Shown: positions 14,652 through 23,455, counted from the first letter of the stretch. The stretch: DNA of 25,891 nucleotides from JAYSFC01 sp041913505 (GCA_041913505.1 JAYSFC010000045.1:1-25891), one strand, 5' to 3'. The notes: a model not told the origin generated them from the sequence alone. Program-made: numbers and translations.

Positions 14652-15698
14652 TCAGCGGGTGCGCTGCATCTGGCGGGCGAACTGCTTGAGGGTCTGCGCA
14701 GGCACCTCGCCCACGGCCGTGAACCAGGTGTCCTGCGCGATGCGCTGGCCCAGCGTGTGCGTTGCGCCCAGGGCCATCTGCTGCGTCACAGGGGGGTGCC
14801 GGCTTGCGTCAAAGCGCTCCAAGAATAGCGAGACCATGGCAAGCCCATCCGAATAAATACATTGGAGCATGCCCTCGGTCTCAGGCCCATGGGTCCGCCG
14901 GCGATAGCAACTCACCGGCACGAAGCCGGGAACAGGCTCGCGCAGCGCCCATCCCTCCGCTGCCGCCGTCGTGGGCTCCAGCGCGACCGGCACTACGCGG
15001 TATCCGGTCAGGTTGTCCATCGCCTGCATCAGCGGCTCCAGCGGGACGGGCGTTTCCAAGTCGAGCTGCGAGAACGCCGCCTGCTCCATCACCCGCCCAT
15101 CGGCCGCCACGGTCTGCAGCTTGACGGCCAAGCCCGAGGAACGCTCGCTCCAGACACGGTAGCCAAAGCGCAGCCCGTCCTGCGGCTGGAACCACACCAC
15201 ATCGGTCACCAGACCCGCAACACGCTCCTGCCCGAGTGGCCGCGCCACGTAATAGCGCGCCAACTCTACGCCTTCCACACGCAACGCCACAGGCGGAAAA
15301 CGCCCTGGCGCATCGCGCCGCTCCATGCGCACCGTGCGGGACTGCGGCAGGAAGGTGCGCACCTCGTCGTCACGGCGGAACACCGTGCGCGGAATGCCGC
15401 TGAGCGCGTCCACGCGCTCGATCTGCTGGCGCCCGTCGCAGGCATGCCAGATCCGCGAACTGGCCATCCCACCGGATGACGACAACACCACGAACGTGCC
15501 CGTGTAGCTGCGCTGCAGCGACGCCTGGCGCATGCGCTCGATCCACTGCACCACGTCCAGAGAGACTGGCGCCTCGTCCATGGCCTGCGCCACGGCCCCA
15601 GCCCCAGGCAACGACGGCGCTGCGTGGACCACCATGGCCGATGCCATGAAAACCCCCGCGGACCAGCGCAGGCCACTGCGCAAGAGCAGCTTCACCAT
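14652..15698 (-). CDS. rseB: Sigma-E regulatory protein RseB (MucB)
   Basis: Periplasmic sensor that binds the anti-sigma factor RseA and shields it from cleavage until envelope stress or lipid signals release it. The protein has 348 residues. A signal peptide is visible at 1-26 (cleavage after VHA). The MucB/RseB N-terminal lipoprotein-like domain includes VVQWIERMRQASLQRSYTGT and FVVLSSSGGMASSRI. The small C-terminal domain closes with TQQMALGATHTLGQRI. ATG 15698 gives a plausible signal peptide; the Shine-Dalgarno match is poor. It is 71 bp downstream of rseA and cotranscribed. Many family members begin the mature protein similarly, so the assignment is firm from both context and sequence. 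Confidence 0.94.
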   Translation of the reverse strand: MVKLLLRSGLRWSAGVFMASAMVVHAAPSLPGAGAVAQAMDEAPVSLDVVQWIERMRQASLQRSYTGTFVVLSSSGGMASSRIWHACDGRQQIERVDALSGIPRTVFRRDDEVRTFLPQSRTVRMERRDAPGRFPPVALRVEGVELARYYVARPLGQERVAGLVTDVVWFQPQDGLRFGYRVWSERSSGLAVKLQTVAADGRVMEQAAFSQLDLETPVPLEPLMQAMDNLTGYRVVPVALEPTTAAAEGWALREPVPGFVPVSCYRRRTHGPETEGMLQCIYSDGLAMVSLFLERFDASRHPPVTQQMALGATHTLGQRIAQDTWFTAVGEVPAQTLKQFARQMQRTR

Positions 15699-15769
15699 GT
15701 GCTCAAAAATTGCGTTGAAATATCCCGAGCATGCATCCCTTGGCCAGCCTTCACCTTGGCAATGGCTGA

Positions 15770-16378
15770 TCAGCGCGAGGGGGTCTCGAAAGTTGCGTTG
15801 CGCAGAAAGCCCGCAGGCATCTGCAGCGCCGACGTACCGCCGAACTGCTTGTGGGCAGCCAGCAGCTCATCGAGACGGGGGTCGCGCAACATGACCTGCT
15901 GGCCCGGCTGCGCAGCCACGCCTTCCGCCGTCGCCAAAACCGGTGCGGGCACCTGCGCCGGCACCGCGGCAAGCTGCGTTCCCGGTGCTCCATCCGCACG
16001 CAGATTCATGGCGGCGTTCCAGCCAATGGCTGACACGGCGGCGAGCGATGCAAAACCCGCCACCATCTTCCAGCGGAACACGGACACATTCGCTGCGGGC
16101 ACCGCCTCCGGCTGCGCCACCTGCACCACGGAAGCCGCCTGCGGCTCGGGCCGGGGCTCCAGGGCGATCTGCTCGCGCACGGCCGCCAGCAAGTCCCCTC
16201 GCCCATGGTGGGCCAGCTCCGGAGAGCGCAGCACATCGCCCACCAAGTGGTACAAAGCCCAGGTCGACTGGCCCGTTTCTGCAGCGGCAAAACCCACGGC
16301 CTGCGCGAATTCGTCGCCCTGCAACTCCCCGTCAGCCAATGCCGATAGCCGTTCGCGTTGTTTCAGATCTTCATTCAT
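15770..16378 (-). CDS. rseA: Anti-sigma-E factor RseA (MucA)
   Basis: Single-pass inner-membrane protein that holds RpoE inactive through its cytoplasmic N-terminus and is degraded stepwise under envelope stress. The protein has 202 residues from ATG 16378. The N-terminal anti-sigma domain has RERLSALADGELQGDEF and TWALYHLVGDVLRS. One membrane segment lies at about 104-124 (WKMVAGFASLAAVSAIGW), followed by a periplasmic domain ending LRDPRLDELLAAHKQFGG, the part expected to contact RseB. ATG 16378 has AGGTGG 5 bp upstream. A GTG three codons earlier (16387) is possible but less well spaced. It follows rpoE by 28 bp. The Ala/Pro-rich stretch at about 80-97 is typical of betaproteobacterial versions. 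Confidence 0.94.
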   Translation of the reverse strand: MNEDLKQRERLSALADGELQGDEFAQAVGFAAAETGQSTWALYHLVGDVLRSPELAHHGRGDLLAAVREQIALEPRPEPQAASVVQVAQPEAVPAANVSVFRWKMVAGFASLAAVSAIGWNAAMNLRADGAPGTQLAAVPAQVPAPVLATAEGVAAQPGQQVMLRDPRLDELLAAHKQFGGTSALQMPAGFLRNATFETPSR

Positions 16379-16406
16379 GGTGTCCACCTAACCCGCCTGT
16401 ACCTGC

Positions 16407-17036
16407 CTACCACCGTTTGCCCGTTTGCTTCTCCAGCAAAGGCTTTACGCGCTGCGAAATCGCCTCCCGGGCCCGGAAAATGCGCGATCGCACGGTACCG
16501 ATGGGACATCCCATGGCCGTGGCGATCTCGTCGTAGCTGAGCCCTTCGATTTCGCGCAGCGTGACCGCCTGACGCAAATCCTCGGGCAGGGCCTCCATGG
16601 CAGCGTTCACCGCTGCCGCAATTTCCTGGGCCGCCAGCACCGTTTCGGGGGTTTCGTCGCTGGTTAGTTCGTAGCCAAGTCGAGAAGTTTCATCGTCGTC
16701 GTCGCCTCCGCGCAGGGCGCTCTCGGTCACGACGGGATTGCGCTTGAGGTCGACGAGCGCCTTCTTGGCCGTGTTCACGGCGATGCGGTAGAGCCAGGTG
16801 TAGAACTGCGCCTCGCCCCGGAATTGGTGCAAGGCCCGGTAGGCGCGGATGAATGTCTCCTGGGCAATGTCCTGCACCAGGTCCGTATCACGCACCATGC
16901 GCGCGATAAGCCGCTCGATGCGGCGCTGGTACTTGAGCACCAGCAATTCATAGGCCCGCTGGTCGCCCGCCACCGTGCGCTCGACCAGTTGAAGGTCGCT
17001 ATCGGGGGCCGCGGGCGGAGAAGGGGAAGCGGTCAT
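16407..17036 (-). CDS. rpoE: Extracytoplasmic-function sigma factor RpoE (AlgU)
   Basis: ECF sigma factor directing RNA polymerase to envelope-stress promoters. The protein has 209 residues. Region 2 is visible at about 20-90 (DQRAYELLVLKYQRRIERLI, then DIAQETFIRAYRAL and FYTWLYRIAVNTAKK). An acidic linker (GGDDDDETS) follows. Region 4 at about 145-200 has LPEDLRQAVTLREIEGLSY and the helix-turn-helix GTVRSRIFRAREAI. ATG 17036 is chosen because the product starts shortly before the conserved VERTVAGDQRAY; it has no clear Shine-Dalgarno sequence. Immediately upstream, inside the end of the preceding gene, is a 15-nt odd palindrome. Position at the head of rpoE-rseA-rseB-degP fixes the role. Confidence 0.96.
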   Translation of the reverse strand: MTASPSPPAAPDSDLQLVERTVAGDQRAYELLVLKYQRRIERLIARMVRDTDLVQDIAQETFIRAYRALHQFRGEAQFYTWLYRIAVNTAKKALVDLKRNPVVTESALRGGDDDDETSRLGYELTSDETPETVLAAQEIAAAVNAAMEALPEDLRQAVTLREIEGLSYDEIATAMGCPIGTVRSRIFRAREAISQRVKPLLEKQTGKRW

Positions 17037-17049
17037 GCAATCTGTCGAA

Positions 17050-17532
17050 TCAAGCCTGTCCGCGGTCCGCGGAGGCGGTTGAGGAGCCTTGCCCGGCATC
17101 CGGTCTGGCGCGCGAATATACCGCACGCCGCAGGTCGGCCCAGCGCTCGGGATGCATGTGCCGCTCGAGCCACAGCCACTGGTCGGGCTGACCCTTCCCG
17201 TGCAGAGACACCAGCAGGCGCGACTGGCCATCCATGTGCACGCGCAACGCGCCAGTGACGGAGGGACAGCCGCCGGCCTCGAAGCGCCAGGATACGCCAT
17301 CCCATGCCAAATCGCCCTGGGGCATGCACGCCACGAACCGCAGCGCCACGCTCACGCAGCCCAGCCACAGCAGCGCCACCCCTGCCAAGCCCACTATGGG
17401 TTTGGGCGCACCGCTGGCCGCCCACAAGAGCAGTCCCGCAGCACCCGCAGCAGCCAGGGCGCAGGCCCCCCAGGACAAGGCACGGCTACGCTTCACGCCA
17501 AAGCGCACGGCGGGAGCCTGGTAGGAAGGCAT
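17050..17532 (-). CDS. YgfX-like small membrane protein
   Basis: Predicted 160-residue inner-membrane protein of uncertain function. A basic N-terminus is followed by two closely spaced membrane segments (about 20-40 and 45-66), then a soluble domain starting GDLAWDGVSWRFEAG and containing RLLVSLHGKGQPDQWLWLER. This layout, and the WDG..W feature after the second segment, resemble YgfX/CptA proteins, which often sit beside rpoE/algU or nadB in proteobacteria. The match is from memory and not close. In E. coli, CptA has been described as a toxin acting on cytoskeletal proteins; nothing here shows that activity and no sdhE-like partner is adjacent. ATG 17532 is chosen; no Shine-Dalgarno sequence is seen. 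It lies 52 bp after fabF and 13 bp before rpoE. Confidence 0.72.
   Translation of the reverse strand: MPSYQAPAVRFGVKRSRALSWGACALAAAGAAGLLLWAASGAPKPIVGLAGVALLWLGCVSVALRFVACMPQGDLAWDGVSWRFEAGGCPSVTGALRVHMDGQSRLLVSLHGKGQPDQWLWLERHMHPERWADLRRAVYSRARPDAGQGSSTASADRGQA
17059..17073. repeat. 15-nt odd palindrome upstream of rpoE
   Basis: TCCGCGGTCCGCGGA, perfect 7-bp arms around one base, at 17059-17073, 22 bp upstream of the rpoE start codon and within the last codons of the YgfX-like gene. It is a possible operator or chance GC-rich coding sequence. Confidence 0.3.
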
Positions 17533-17584
17533 GCGTCAATCCGACGAAAGGGGACGCCACCACAGCCGGCGCCGGGCCTCGGCG

Positions 17585-18829
<1,245 letters not shown>

Positions 18830-18861
18830 GCGTAAAACCTTCTGCTGATCGCTCGGGACGT

Positions 18862-18879
18862 AAGGCCTGATCAGGCCTT
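18862..18879. repeat. Perfect 18-bp palindrome across the acpP stop codon
   Basis: AAGGCCTGATCAGGCCTT is fully self-complementary. As RNA on the minus strand it can fold as a 7-bp stem with a GATC loop. It contains the acpP TGA (18873-18871). No T-tract follows, so it is not a standard terminator. Confidence 0.7.
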
Positions 18880-19110
18880 CTGGTGGGCGTTGGCGTAATC
18901 GATGGCGTTCTGCACCGTCGTGATCTTCTCGGCGTCTTCGTCCGGGATCTCGATGCCGAATTCATCTTCCAGGGCCATCACCAGTTCCACGGTGTCTAGC
19001 GAGTCGGCACCCAGGTCGGCCACGAAGGCCTTCTCGTTGGTGACTTGGGACTCTTCAACGCCGAGTTGTTCGGCAATGATCTTTTTGACACGTGCTTCGA
19101 TATCGCTCAT
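18871..19110 (-). CDS. acpP: Acyl carrier protein
   Basis: Small acidic carrier of growing acyl chains for all Fab enzymes here and for PlsX. The protein has 79 residues. Ser37 in GADSLDTVEL is the attachment site for phosphopantetheine added by AcpS (coded at 5674-6072). The four-helix pattern is intact (SDIEARVKKIIAEQLG; EIPDEDAEKITTVQNAIDY). ATG 19110 has a strong GAGGG Shine-Dalgarno sequence 6 bp upstream, in keeping with very high expression. The 103-bp gap to fabG holds a TAGAAT -10-like hexamer, so acpP probably also has its own promoter. Confidence 0.98.
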   Translation of the reverse strand: MSDIEARVKKIIAEQLGVEESQVTNEKAFVADLGADSLDTVELVMALEDEFGIEIPDEDAEKITTVQNAIDYANAHQKA

Positions 19111-19143
19111 GGTTTCCCTCTGGGGGTTGTGAATGAATCCGCG

Positions 19144-19149
19144 ATTCTA
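19144..19149 (-). promoter_or_regulatory. Candidate -10 hexamer of an acpP promoter
   Basis: TAGAAT on the minus strand, 34 bp upstream of the acpP start codon. No convincing -35 hexamer lies 16-18 bp further upstream, so this is tentative. Confidence 0.35.
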
Positions 19150-19213
19150 GCCGCATAGAGAGAAAGCCCTTCGCAGCCCGCCGTCCGGATGATTCGGCGT
19201 TAACTTGTATTAA

Positions 19214-19963
19214 TTACATGTACATGCCGCCATTGACATGCAACTCCTGGCCGGTCACATAACCCGCACCGGTAGATGCGAGGTAAGCGACGGCGTGGGC
19301 GATGTCAGACGGCTTGCCCATATGGCCCAGCGGGATCTGGGCATTGAGGGCTTTTTGCTGTTCTTCGGGCAGCTTGGCGGTCATGTCGGTCTCGATGAAA
19401 CCGGGCGCCACGCAGTTCACGGTGATGCCACGGCTGCCGAGCTCGCGCGCCAGGGCACGCGTCATGCCGGCCACGCCCGCCTTGGCGGCAGCGTAGTTGG
19501 CCTGACCCGGGTTGCCCGAGGCACCCACCACGCTGGTAATGCTGATGATGCGGCCAAAGCGCTGCTTCATCATCGGCCGGATGGCAGCGCGGCTGGCGCG
19601 GAATACGGCCTTGAGGTTGGTGTCGAGCACGGCGTCCCAGTCCTCGTCCTTGAGGCGCATGGCCAGCATGTCGCGCGTGATGCCGGCATTGTTGACCAGC
19701 ACGTGCAGGCCGCCTTGCGCCTTCACGATCTCATCGATCAGGGCTTCCACGGCCGCGCCATCGTTCACATCGAGCCGGGCGCCGCGGCAGCCCGTGTGGC
19801 CAGCCAGCGCCTCGGAAATGCCTGCGGCACCTCCATCGGTGGTGGCCGTGCCGATCACTTGGTAACCCTGCCGGGCCAGCTCCAGCGCGATCGCAGCGCC
19901 AATGCCGCGCGAAGCGCCGGTGACCAGGGCCACCTGGCCCTTGGAGGAAGAAGTATCCGTCAT
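19214..19963 (-). CDS. fabG: 3-oxoacyl-[acyl-carrier-protein] reductase
   Basis: NADPH-dependent reduction of beta-ketoacyl-ACP, the first reductive step of each elongation cycle. The protein has 249 residues, a short-chain dehydrogenase. The cofactor motif TGASRGIG is at 15-22, NNAG at 91-94, and the catalytic set is N117, S144, Y157 and K161 (ISITSVVGASG; QANYAAAKAG). The C-terminus YVTGQELHVNGGMYM is characteristic of FabG. ATG 19963 overlaps the fabD TGA by 4 bp (ATGA). The open frame runs further upstream into fabD, but the family-like start is MTDTSSSKGQVALVTGASRG. Confidence 0.98.
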   Translation of the reverse strand: MTDTSSSKGQVALVTGASRGIGAAIALELARQGYQVIGTATTDGGAAGISEALAGHTGCRGARLDVNDGAAVEALIDEIVKAQGGLHVLVNNAGITRDMLAMRLKDEDWDAVLDTNLKAVFRASRAAIRPMMKQRFGRIISITSVVGASGNPGQANYAAAKAGVAGMTRALARELGSRGITVNCVAPGFIETDMTAKLPEEQQKALNAQIPLGHMGKPSDIAHAVAYLASTGAGYVTGQELHVNGGMYM

Positions 19964-20910
19964 GCGAGCAATTCCTTGGCTTCGGCCAGCGTGGCCGGGT
20001 CGTACAGCGCGGCGCCCACGAGTTCGGCGTCGATGCGCTTGGTCAGGCCCGCCAGCACCTTGCCGGGACCGCATTCGATGATGTGGGTGATGCCACGCGC
20101 CTTGAGGGCCTGCACGCACTCCACCCAGCGCACGGGGCCGAAGGCCTGGCGATAGAGGGCATCACGAATGGCGTCGGCATCCTGCACCACGGCAACATCC
20201 ACGTTGTTGAGCACGGGAATCTGCGGGGCGGCAAACGGCGTTGTGGCCAAGGCCGCACGCAGCTTCTCGGCGGCGGGCTTCATGAGGCTGGAGTGGAATG
20301 GCGCGGACACGGGCAGCGGCAGCGCACGCTTGGCGCCTGCAGCCTTGAGCACCTCGCAGGCCTTGTCGACACCGGCCTTGGTGCCGGCGATCACGGTTTG
20401 GATCGGGTCGTTGAAGTTCACCGCCTCGACCACCTCGGCACTGCCCGGCCCAAACGAGGCCGCAGCCTCGGCGCAGCCCGCAATCACCTTGGCGGAATCC
20501 AACCCCAGGATGGCAGCCATGGCCCCCGCACCCACAGGCACGGCTTCCTGCATGGCAGCGGCGCGCAGGCGCACGAGCGGCGCAGCCTGGGCCAGCGTGA
20601 GCACACCCGACGCCACCAGTGCCGAATATTCACCCAGCGAGTGCCCCGCCACAGCGGCCGGCAGCGCACCTCCCTCGGCCAGCCACACGCGCCACGCGGC
20701 CACGCCGGCAACAAGCATCACGGGCTGGGTGTTGGTGGTCAGCGCCAGGGCTTCCTTGGGGCCTTCCTGGATCAGGCGACCCACGTCCTCACCCAGGGCA
20801 TCCGAGGCCTCCCGCAGCGTCTGGGCTACGGCGGGGTGATCTCCCCAGCCGCCGAGCATGCCCACCGACTGGGAGCCCTGGCCGGGAAAGACAAATGCAA
20901 AGGATGTCAT
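19960..20910 (-). CDS. fabD: Malonyl-CoA:ACP transacylase
   Basis: Moves malonyl from CoA to ACP, supplying the two-carbon donor for FabH and FabF. The protein has 316 residues (309 in E. coli). The N-terminal FVFPGQGSQ motif is at 6-14, the nucleophile S91 in AGHSLGEYSAL, R116, and the catalytic H206 in SAPFHSSLM. The C-terminal CGPGKVLAGL is conserved. ATG 20910 has a weak AAAGA upstream. It follows fabH by 58 bp and its stop overlaps fabG, giving the standard fabH-fabD-fabG order. Confidence 0.98.
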   Translation of the reverse strand: MTSFAFVFPGQGSQSVGMLGGWGDHPAVAQTLREASDALGEDVGRLIQEGPKEALALTTNTQPVMLVAGVAAWRVWLAEGGALPAAVAGHSLGEYSALVASGVLTLAQAAPLVRLRAAAMQEAVPVGAGAMAAILGLDSAKVIAGCAEAAASFGPGSAEVVEAVNFNDPIQTVIAGTKAGVDKACEVLKAAGAKRALPLPVSAPFHSSLMKPAAEKLRAALATTPFAAPQIPVLNNVDVAVVQDADAIRDALYRQAFGPVRWVECVQALKARGITHIIECGPGKVLAGLTKRIDAELVGAALYDPATLAEAKELLA

Positions 20911-20968
20911 GGTCTTTATCGTTTTGGATTGAAACAGCGCATAGCGCGCATCTAGTGGTCGTTAAACG

Positions 20969-21946
20969 CTACATTTTCAGGAGCACAGCACCCCAAGTGA
21001 AACCGCCGCCCACACCCTCGAGCAACACGTTCTGTCCCTTGCGAACCTGCCCGCTGCGCACCGCATGGTCCAGCGCCAAGGGAATCGAGGCGGCCGAGGT
21101 GTTGCCATGCTGATCCACCGTGACCACGAGCTTGTCGAGGGGCAGTTTCAATTTCTTGGCCGTGCCCTGCATGATGCGCAGGTTGGCTTGGTGCGGAATG
21201 AGCCAGTCGATGTCGGCGTCCGTCAGCCCCGCCTTGTCGAGCGTGGCGCGGGCCGCCTTGTCCAGCACGCCCACAGCGAGCTTGAACACCGCCTGTCCGT
21301 CCATCTTGAGCAGCGGGTCGCCGATCACCTGCCCGCCGGACACATTGCCCGGCACGCACAGGATGTCGACATGCTTGCCATCGGCATGCAGGTCGCTTGC
21401 GAGAATGCCTGGCTCATCGGAAGCCTCCAGCACCACGGCGCCAGCGCCGTCACCGAACAGCACGCAGGTCGTGCGGTCGTTGAAATCGAGAATGCGGCTG
21501 AACACCTCAGCGCCCACGACGAGCGCACGGCTCGCCGAGCCTGCACGGATCATGGCATCGGCCACGGTGAGCGCGTAGACGAAGCCGCTGCACACGGCCT
21601 GCACGTCGAACGCCGGGCAGCCATTGGCACCCAGTTTGTTCTGCAGAATGCAGGCGGCCGAGGGAAACACCATGTCCGGCGTGGACGTGGCGAAGATGAT
21701 CAGATCAATGTCCTGGGGCGCGCACCCGGCGGCCTGCAGGGCCTGGCGCGAAGCTTCAAGCGCGAGATCGCTGCTGGTCACGTCCGGGGCGGCAAAGTGG
21801 CGCGCCCGGATGCCGGTGCGCTCCACGATCCACTCATCCGAGGTTTCGATGCCGCGCTGCGCCAGTTCGGCGGCCAGTTCGTCATTGGTCAACCGGCGCG
21901 GCGGCAGATAGCTGCCGGTACCGGTGATGCGGGAATAGCGTCTCAT
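20969..21946 (-). CDS. fabH: 3-oxoacyl-[acyl-carrier-protein] synthase III
   Basis: Initiates fatty-acid synthesis by condensing acetyl-CoA with malonyl-ACP. The protein has 325 residues. The catalytic triad is C119 (VQAVCSGFVYAL), H252 (LIPHQANLRI) and N282 (DQHGNTSAAS). The substrate-entry segment DEWIVERTGIRARH is conserved. ATG 21946 shares its A with the last base of the plsX TAA (TAATG), a tight coupling arrangement. The C-terminus GVGGGFTWGAVLLKM is typical of FabH. Confidence 0.98.
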   Translation of the reverse strand: MRRYSRITGTGSYLPPRRLTNDELAAELAQRGIETSDEWIVERTGIRARHFAAPDVTSSDLALEASRQALQAAGCAPQDIDLIIFATSTPDMVFPSAACILQNKLGANGCPAFDVQAVCSGFVYALTVADAMIRAGSASRALVVGAEVFSRILDFNDRTTCVLFGDGAGAVVLEASDEPGILASDLHADGKHVDILCVPGNVSGGQVIGDPLLKMDGQAVFKLAVGVLDKAARATLDKAGLTDADIDWLIPHQANLRIMQGTAKKLKLPLDKLVVTVDQHGNTSAASIPLALDHAVRSGQVRKGQNVLLEGVGGGFTWGAVLLKM

Positions 21947-22998
21947 TAATGTATGGGGGCCGCGGCATCCGGAGTTGGCTGGGCATCGGCAGGCACCAGC
22001 AAAGGGGCCGCATGCGCAATCCGGGACCGGACACGGTCCAGCAGGTTGTTGCGGGCCGCATCATACGCCCGGTTCAAAGCCTGCTCAAAAGCGAGCGCAT
22101 CGGCCGAGCCATGGCTCTTGAACACCAGCCCGCGCAGCCCCAGCAGGGCCGCACCGTTGTAGCGACGGTAGTCCATGCGCTTCATAAGCGCAGATAGCAC
22201 CGGATACGCAATGATGGCTGCAAATTTGGTGAAGATGTTGCGCTTAAACTCTTCTTTCAGGCCACCCACCACCATGGAGGCCACCCCTTCGCTGGCCTTC
22301 AGCGCCACATTGCCCACGAAGCCATCACACACCACGATATCCACGGTTCCCTTGAAGATATCGTTACCCTCGACATTGCCATGGAAGTTCAGATCACCCG
22401 AATTGGCGGCGGAACGCAGCAGTTCGCCAGCCTTTTTGATGACTTCGTTGCCCTTGATGACCTCTTCGCCGATGTTGAGCAGCCCCACGGTGGCGCGAGA
22501 GCCCTCCTGCAGCACGGACACGAGGGCCGAACCCATCACGGCGAACTGCAGCAAGTGCTCTGCCGAGCAATCCACGTTGGCCCCCAGGTCGAGCACCGTG
22601 GTGGCGCCGCCCTGTGCATTGGGCATCTGGGTGGCGATGGCCGGCCGGTCAATGCCGTCGAGCGTCTTGAGCAGGTAGCGCGCAATGGCCATGAGCGCAC
22701 CGGTGTTGCCCGCGGACACTGCCGCAGCGGCAACGCCATTCTTGACCTGCTGGATCGCCACACGCATGGAAGAATCCTTCTTCTTGCGCATCGCCACTTC
22801 CACAGGATCGTCCATGGCCACAACCTCGCTGGCCGGCACCACCGTGGCCCGCTCGTGCGAGAAAGCACGCAGGCTTTCCGGCAGCCCTACGAGCAGCAGG
22901 TGGGCATCGGAGTGGTGTTCGAGAAACTGACGGCACGCCGCGAGCGTGACGCGGGGGCCATGGTCGCCCCCCATGCAGTCAACAGCCAGTGTGATCAT
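21946..22998 (-). CDS. plsX: Phosphate acyltransferase PlsX
   Basis: Converts acyl-ACP and phosphate to acyl-phosphate, the donor used by PlsY to start phospholipid synthesis; a peripheral membrane enzyme. The protein has 350 residues (E. coli 356). Conserved segments are LAVDCMGGDHGP at 4-15, SAGNTGALMAIARYLL, NIGEEVIKGNEVIKKA and DIVVCDGFVGNVALKASEG. ATG 22998 has no strong Shine-Dalgarno sequence. It is preceded by rpmF across a 107-bp gap with a strong hairpin, and its TAA overlaps the fabH ATG by 1 bp. The extra C-terminal 20 residues or so (AHAAPLLVPADAQPTPDAA) are low-complexity. Confidence 0.97.
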   Translation of the reverse strand: MITLAVDCMGGDHGPRVTLAACRQFLEHHSDAHLLLVGLPESLRAFSHERATVVPASEVVAMDDPVEVAMRKKKDSSMRVAIQQVKNGVAAAAVSAGNTGALMAIARYLLKTLDGIDRPAIATQMPNAQGGATTVLDLGANVDCSAEHLLQFAVMGSALVSVLQEGSRATVGLLNIGEEVIKGNEVIKKAGELLRSAANSGDLNFHGNVEGNDIFKGTVDIVVCDGFVGNVALKASEGVASMVVGGLKEEFKRNIFTKFAAIIAYPVLSALMKRMDYRRYNGAALLGLRGLVFKSHGSADALAFEQALNRAYDAARNNLLDRVRSRIAHAAPLLVPADAQPTPDAAAPIH

Positions 22999-23053
22999 GG
23001 GTGACTTTGTCGGGCCAGGAGAAGCCCCAGGAGAATGCAGCGGTCAAAACACA

Positions 23054-23089
23054 AAGGCCCGCGCTACGAAATCAGTAGCAGCGGGCCTT
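23054..23089 (-). terminator. Long hairpin between rpmF and plsX
   Basis: Arms AAGGCCCGC (23054-23062) and GCGGGCCTT (23081-23089) give 9 bp; inside, GCTAC/GTAGC gives 5 more around a 7-nt loop, with one bulged base. It lies 16 bp after the rpmF stop. The minus-strand sequence after it has TGTGTTTTG rather than a clean T-run, so it may be a partial terminator or a processing site that sets rpmF above the fab genes. Confidence 0.6.
23063..23079 (-). repeat. 17-nt hairpin repeat, copy 4 (loop end of the rpmF-plsX hairpin)
   Basis: On the minus strand this reads GCTACTGATTTCGTAGC, a perfect 5-bp stem with a 7-nt loop, 14 of 17 identical to the copy at 6121-6137. It forms the tip of the larger hairpin at 23054-23089. 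Confidence 0.6.
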
Positions 23090-23105
23090 GGACTGAAGAA
23101 ACAGG

Positions 23106-23288
23106 TCAGGCTTCGGACTTGTTCTTCAGCACTTGGCGGCCACGGTACACGCCGTTGGGGCTGATGTGGTGGCGCAGGTGCGTTTCACCGGTGGTGGGCT
23201 CCACGGCGGTGCCAGGCACCGTCAGGGCGTTGTGCGAACGGTGCATGCCGCGCTTGGAGGGGGACTTTTTGTTTTGCTGAACAGCCAT
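23106..23288 (-). CDS. rpmF: 50S ribosomal protein L32
   Basis: Small basic protein of the large ribosomal subunit. The protein has 60 residues: MAVQQNKKSPSKRGMHRSH, then GETHLRHHISPNGVYRGRQVL. It is the cysteine-free form, without the zinc CxxC pairs present in some L32 paralogues. ATG 23288 has AGGAG 6 bp upstream. A TATAAT -10 hexamer lies 83 bp upstream of the start codon, making rpmF the probable first gene of a strong rpmF-plsX-fab transcript, in addition to any read-through from yceD. Confidence 0.97.
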   Translation of the reverse strand: MAVQQNKKSPSKRGMHRSHNALTVPGTAVEPTTGETHLRHHISPNGVYRGRQVLKNKSEA

Positions 23289-23370
23289 GATTGGCTCCTG
23301 AGTCTTAAGGGTTGGTAAAAACGCGATTCAGCCCATTAAAGACACGAGGGGGATTCGCGCGAAGCCCTCG

Positions 23371-23386
23371 ATTATAGCCGAAACGG
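23371..23386 (-). promoter_or_regulatory. Candidate rpmF promoter: TATAAT with adjoining CCGTTTCGG palindrome
   Basis: On the minus strand a perfect TATAAT (23376-23371) is preceded by CCGTTTCGG (23386-23378), an odd inverted repeat lying in the -10/-35 spacer. No good -35 hexamer is seen 16-18 bp upstream, so activation or an operator function is possible. Confidence 0.5.
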
Positions 23387-23455
23387 TTTTCATGGGGCCA
23401 CCTGACACATCTCGCCGCTCCAGCGGGCCGAGCGCATCAGGGTGAACGGTAGGTG

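Noticed and set aside
8698..14689. Very long open frames on the plus strand opposite rnc/lepB, lepA and degP (530-730 codons)
   Set aside because: They are antisense shadows caused by high GC at third codon positions; their products are rich in His, Arg, Gln and Ala without family motifs, while the minus-strand proteins are clear.
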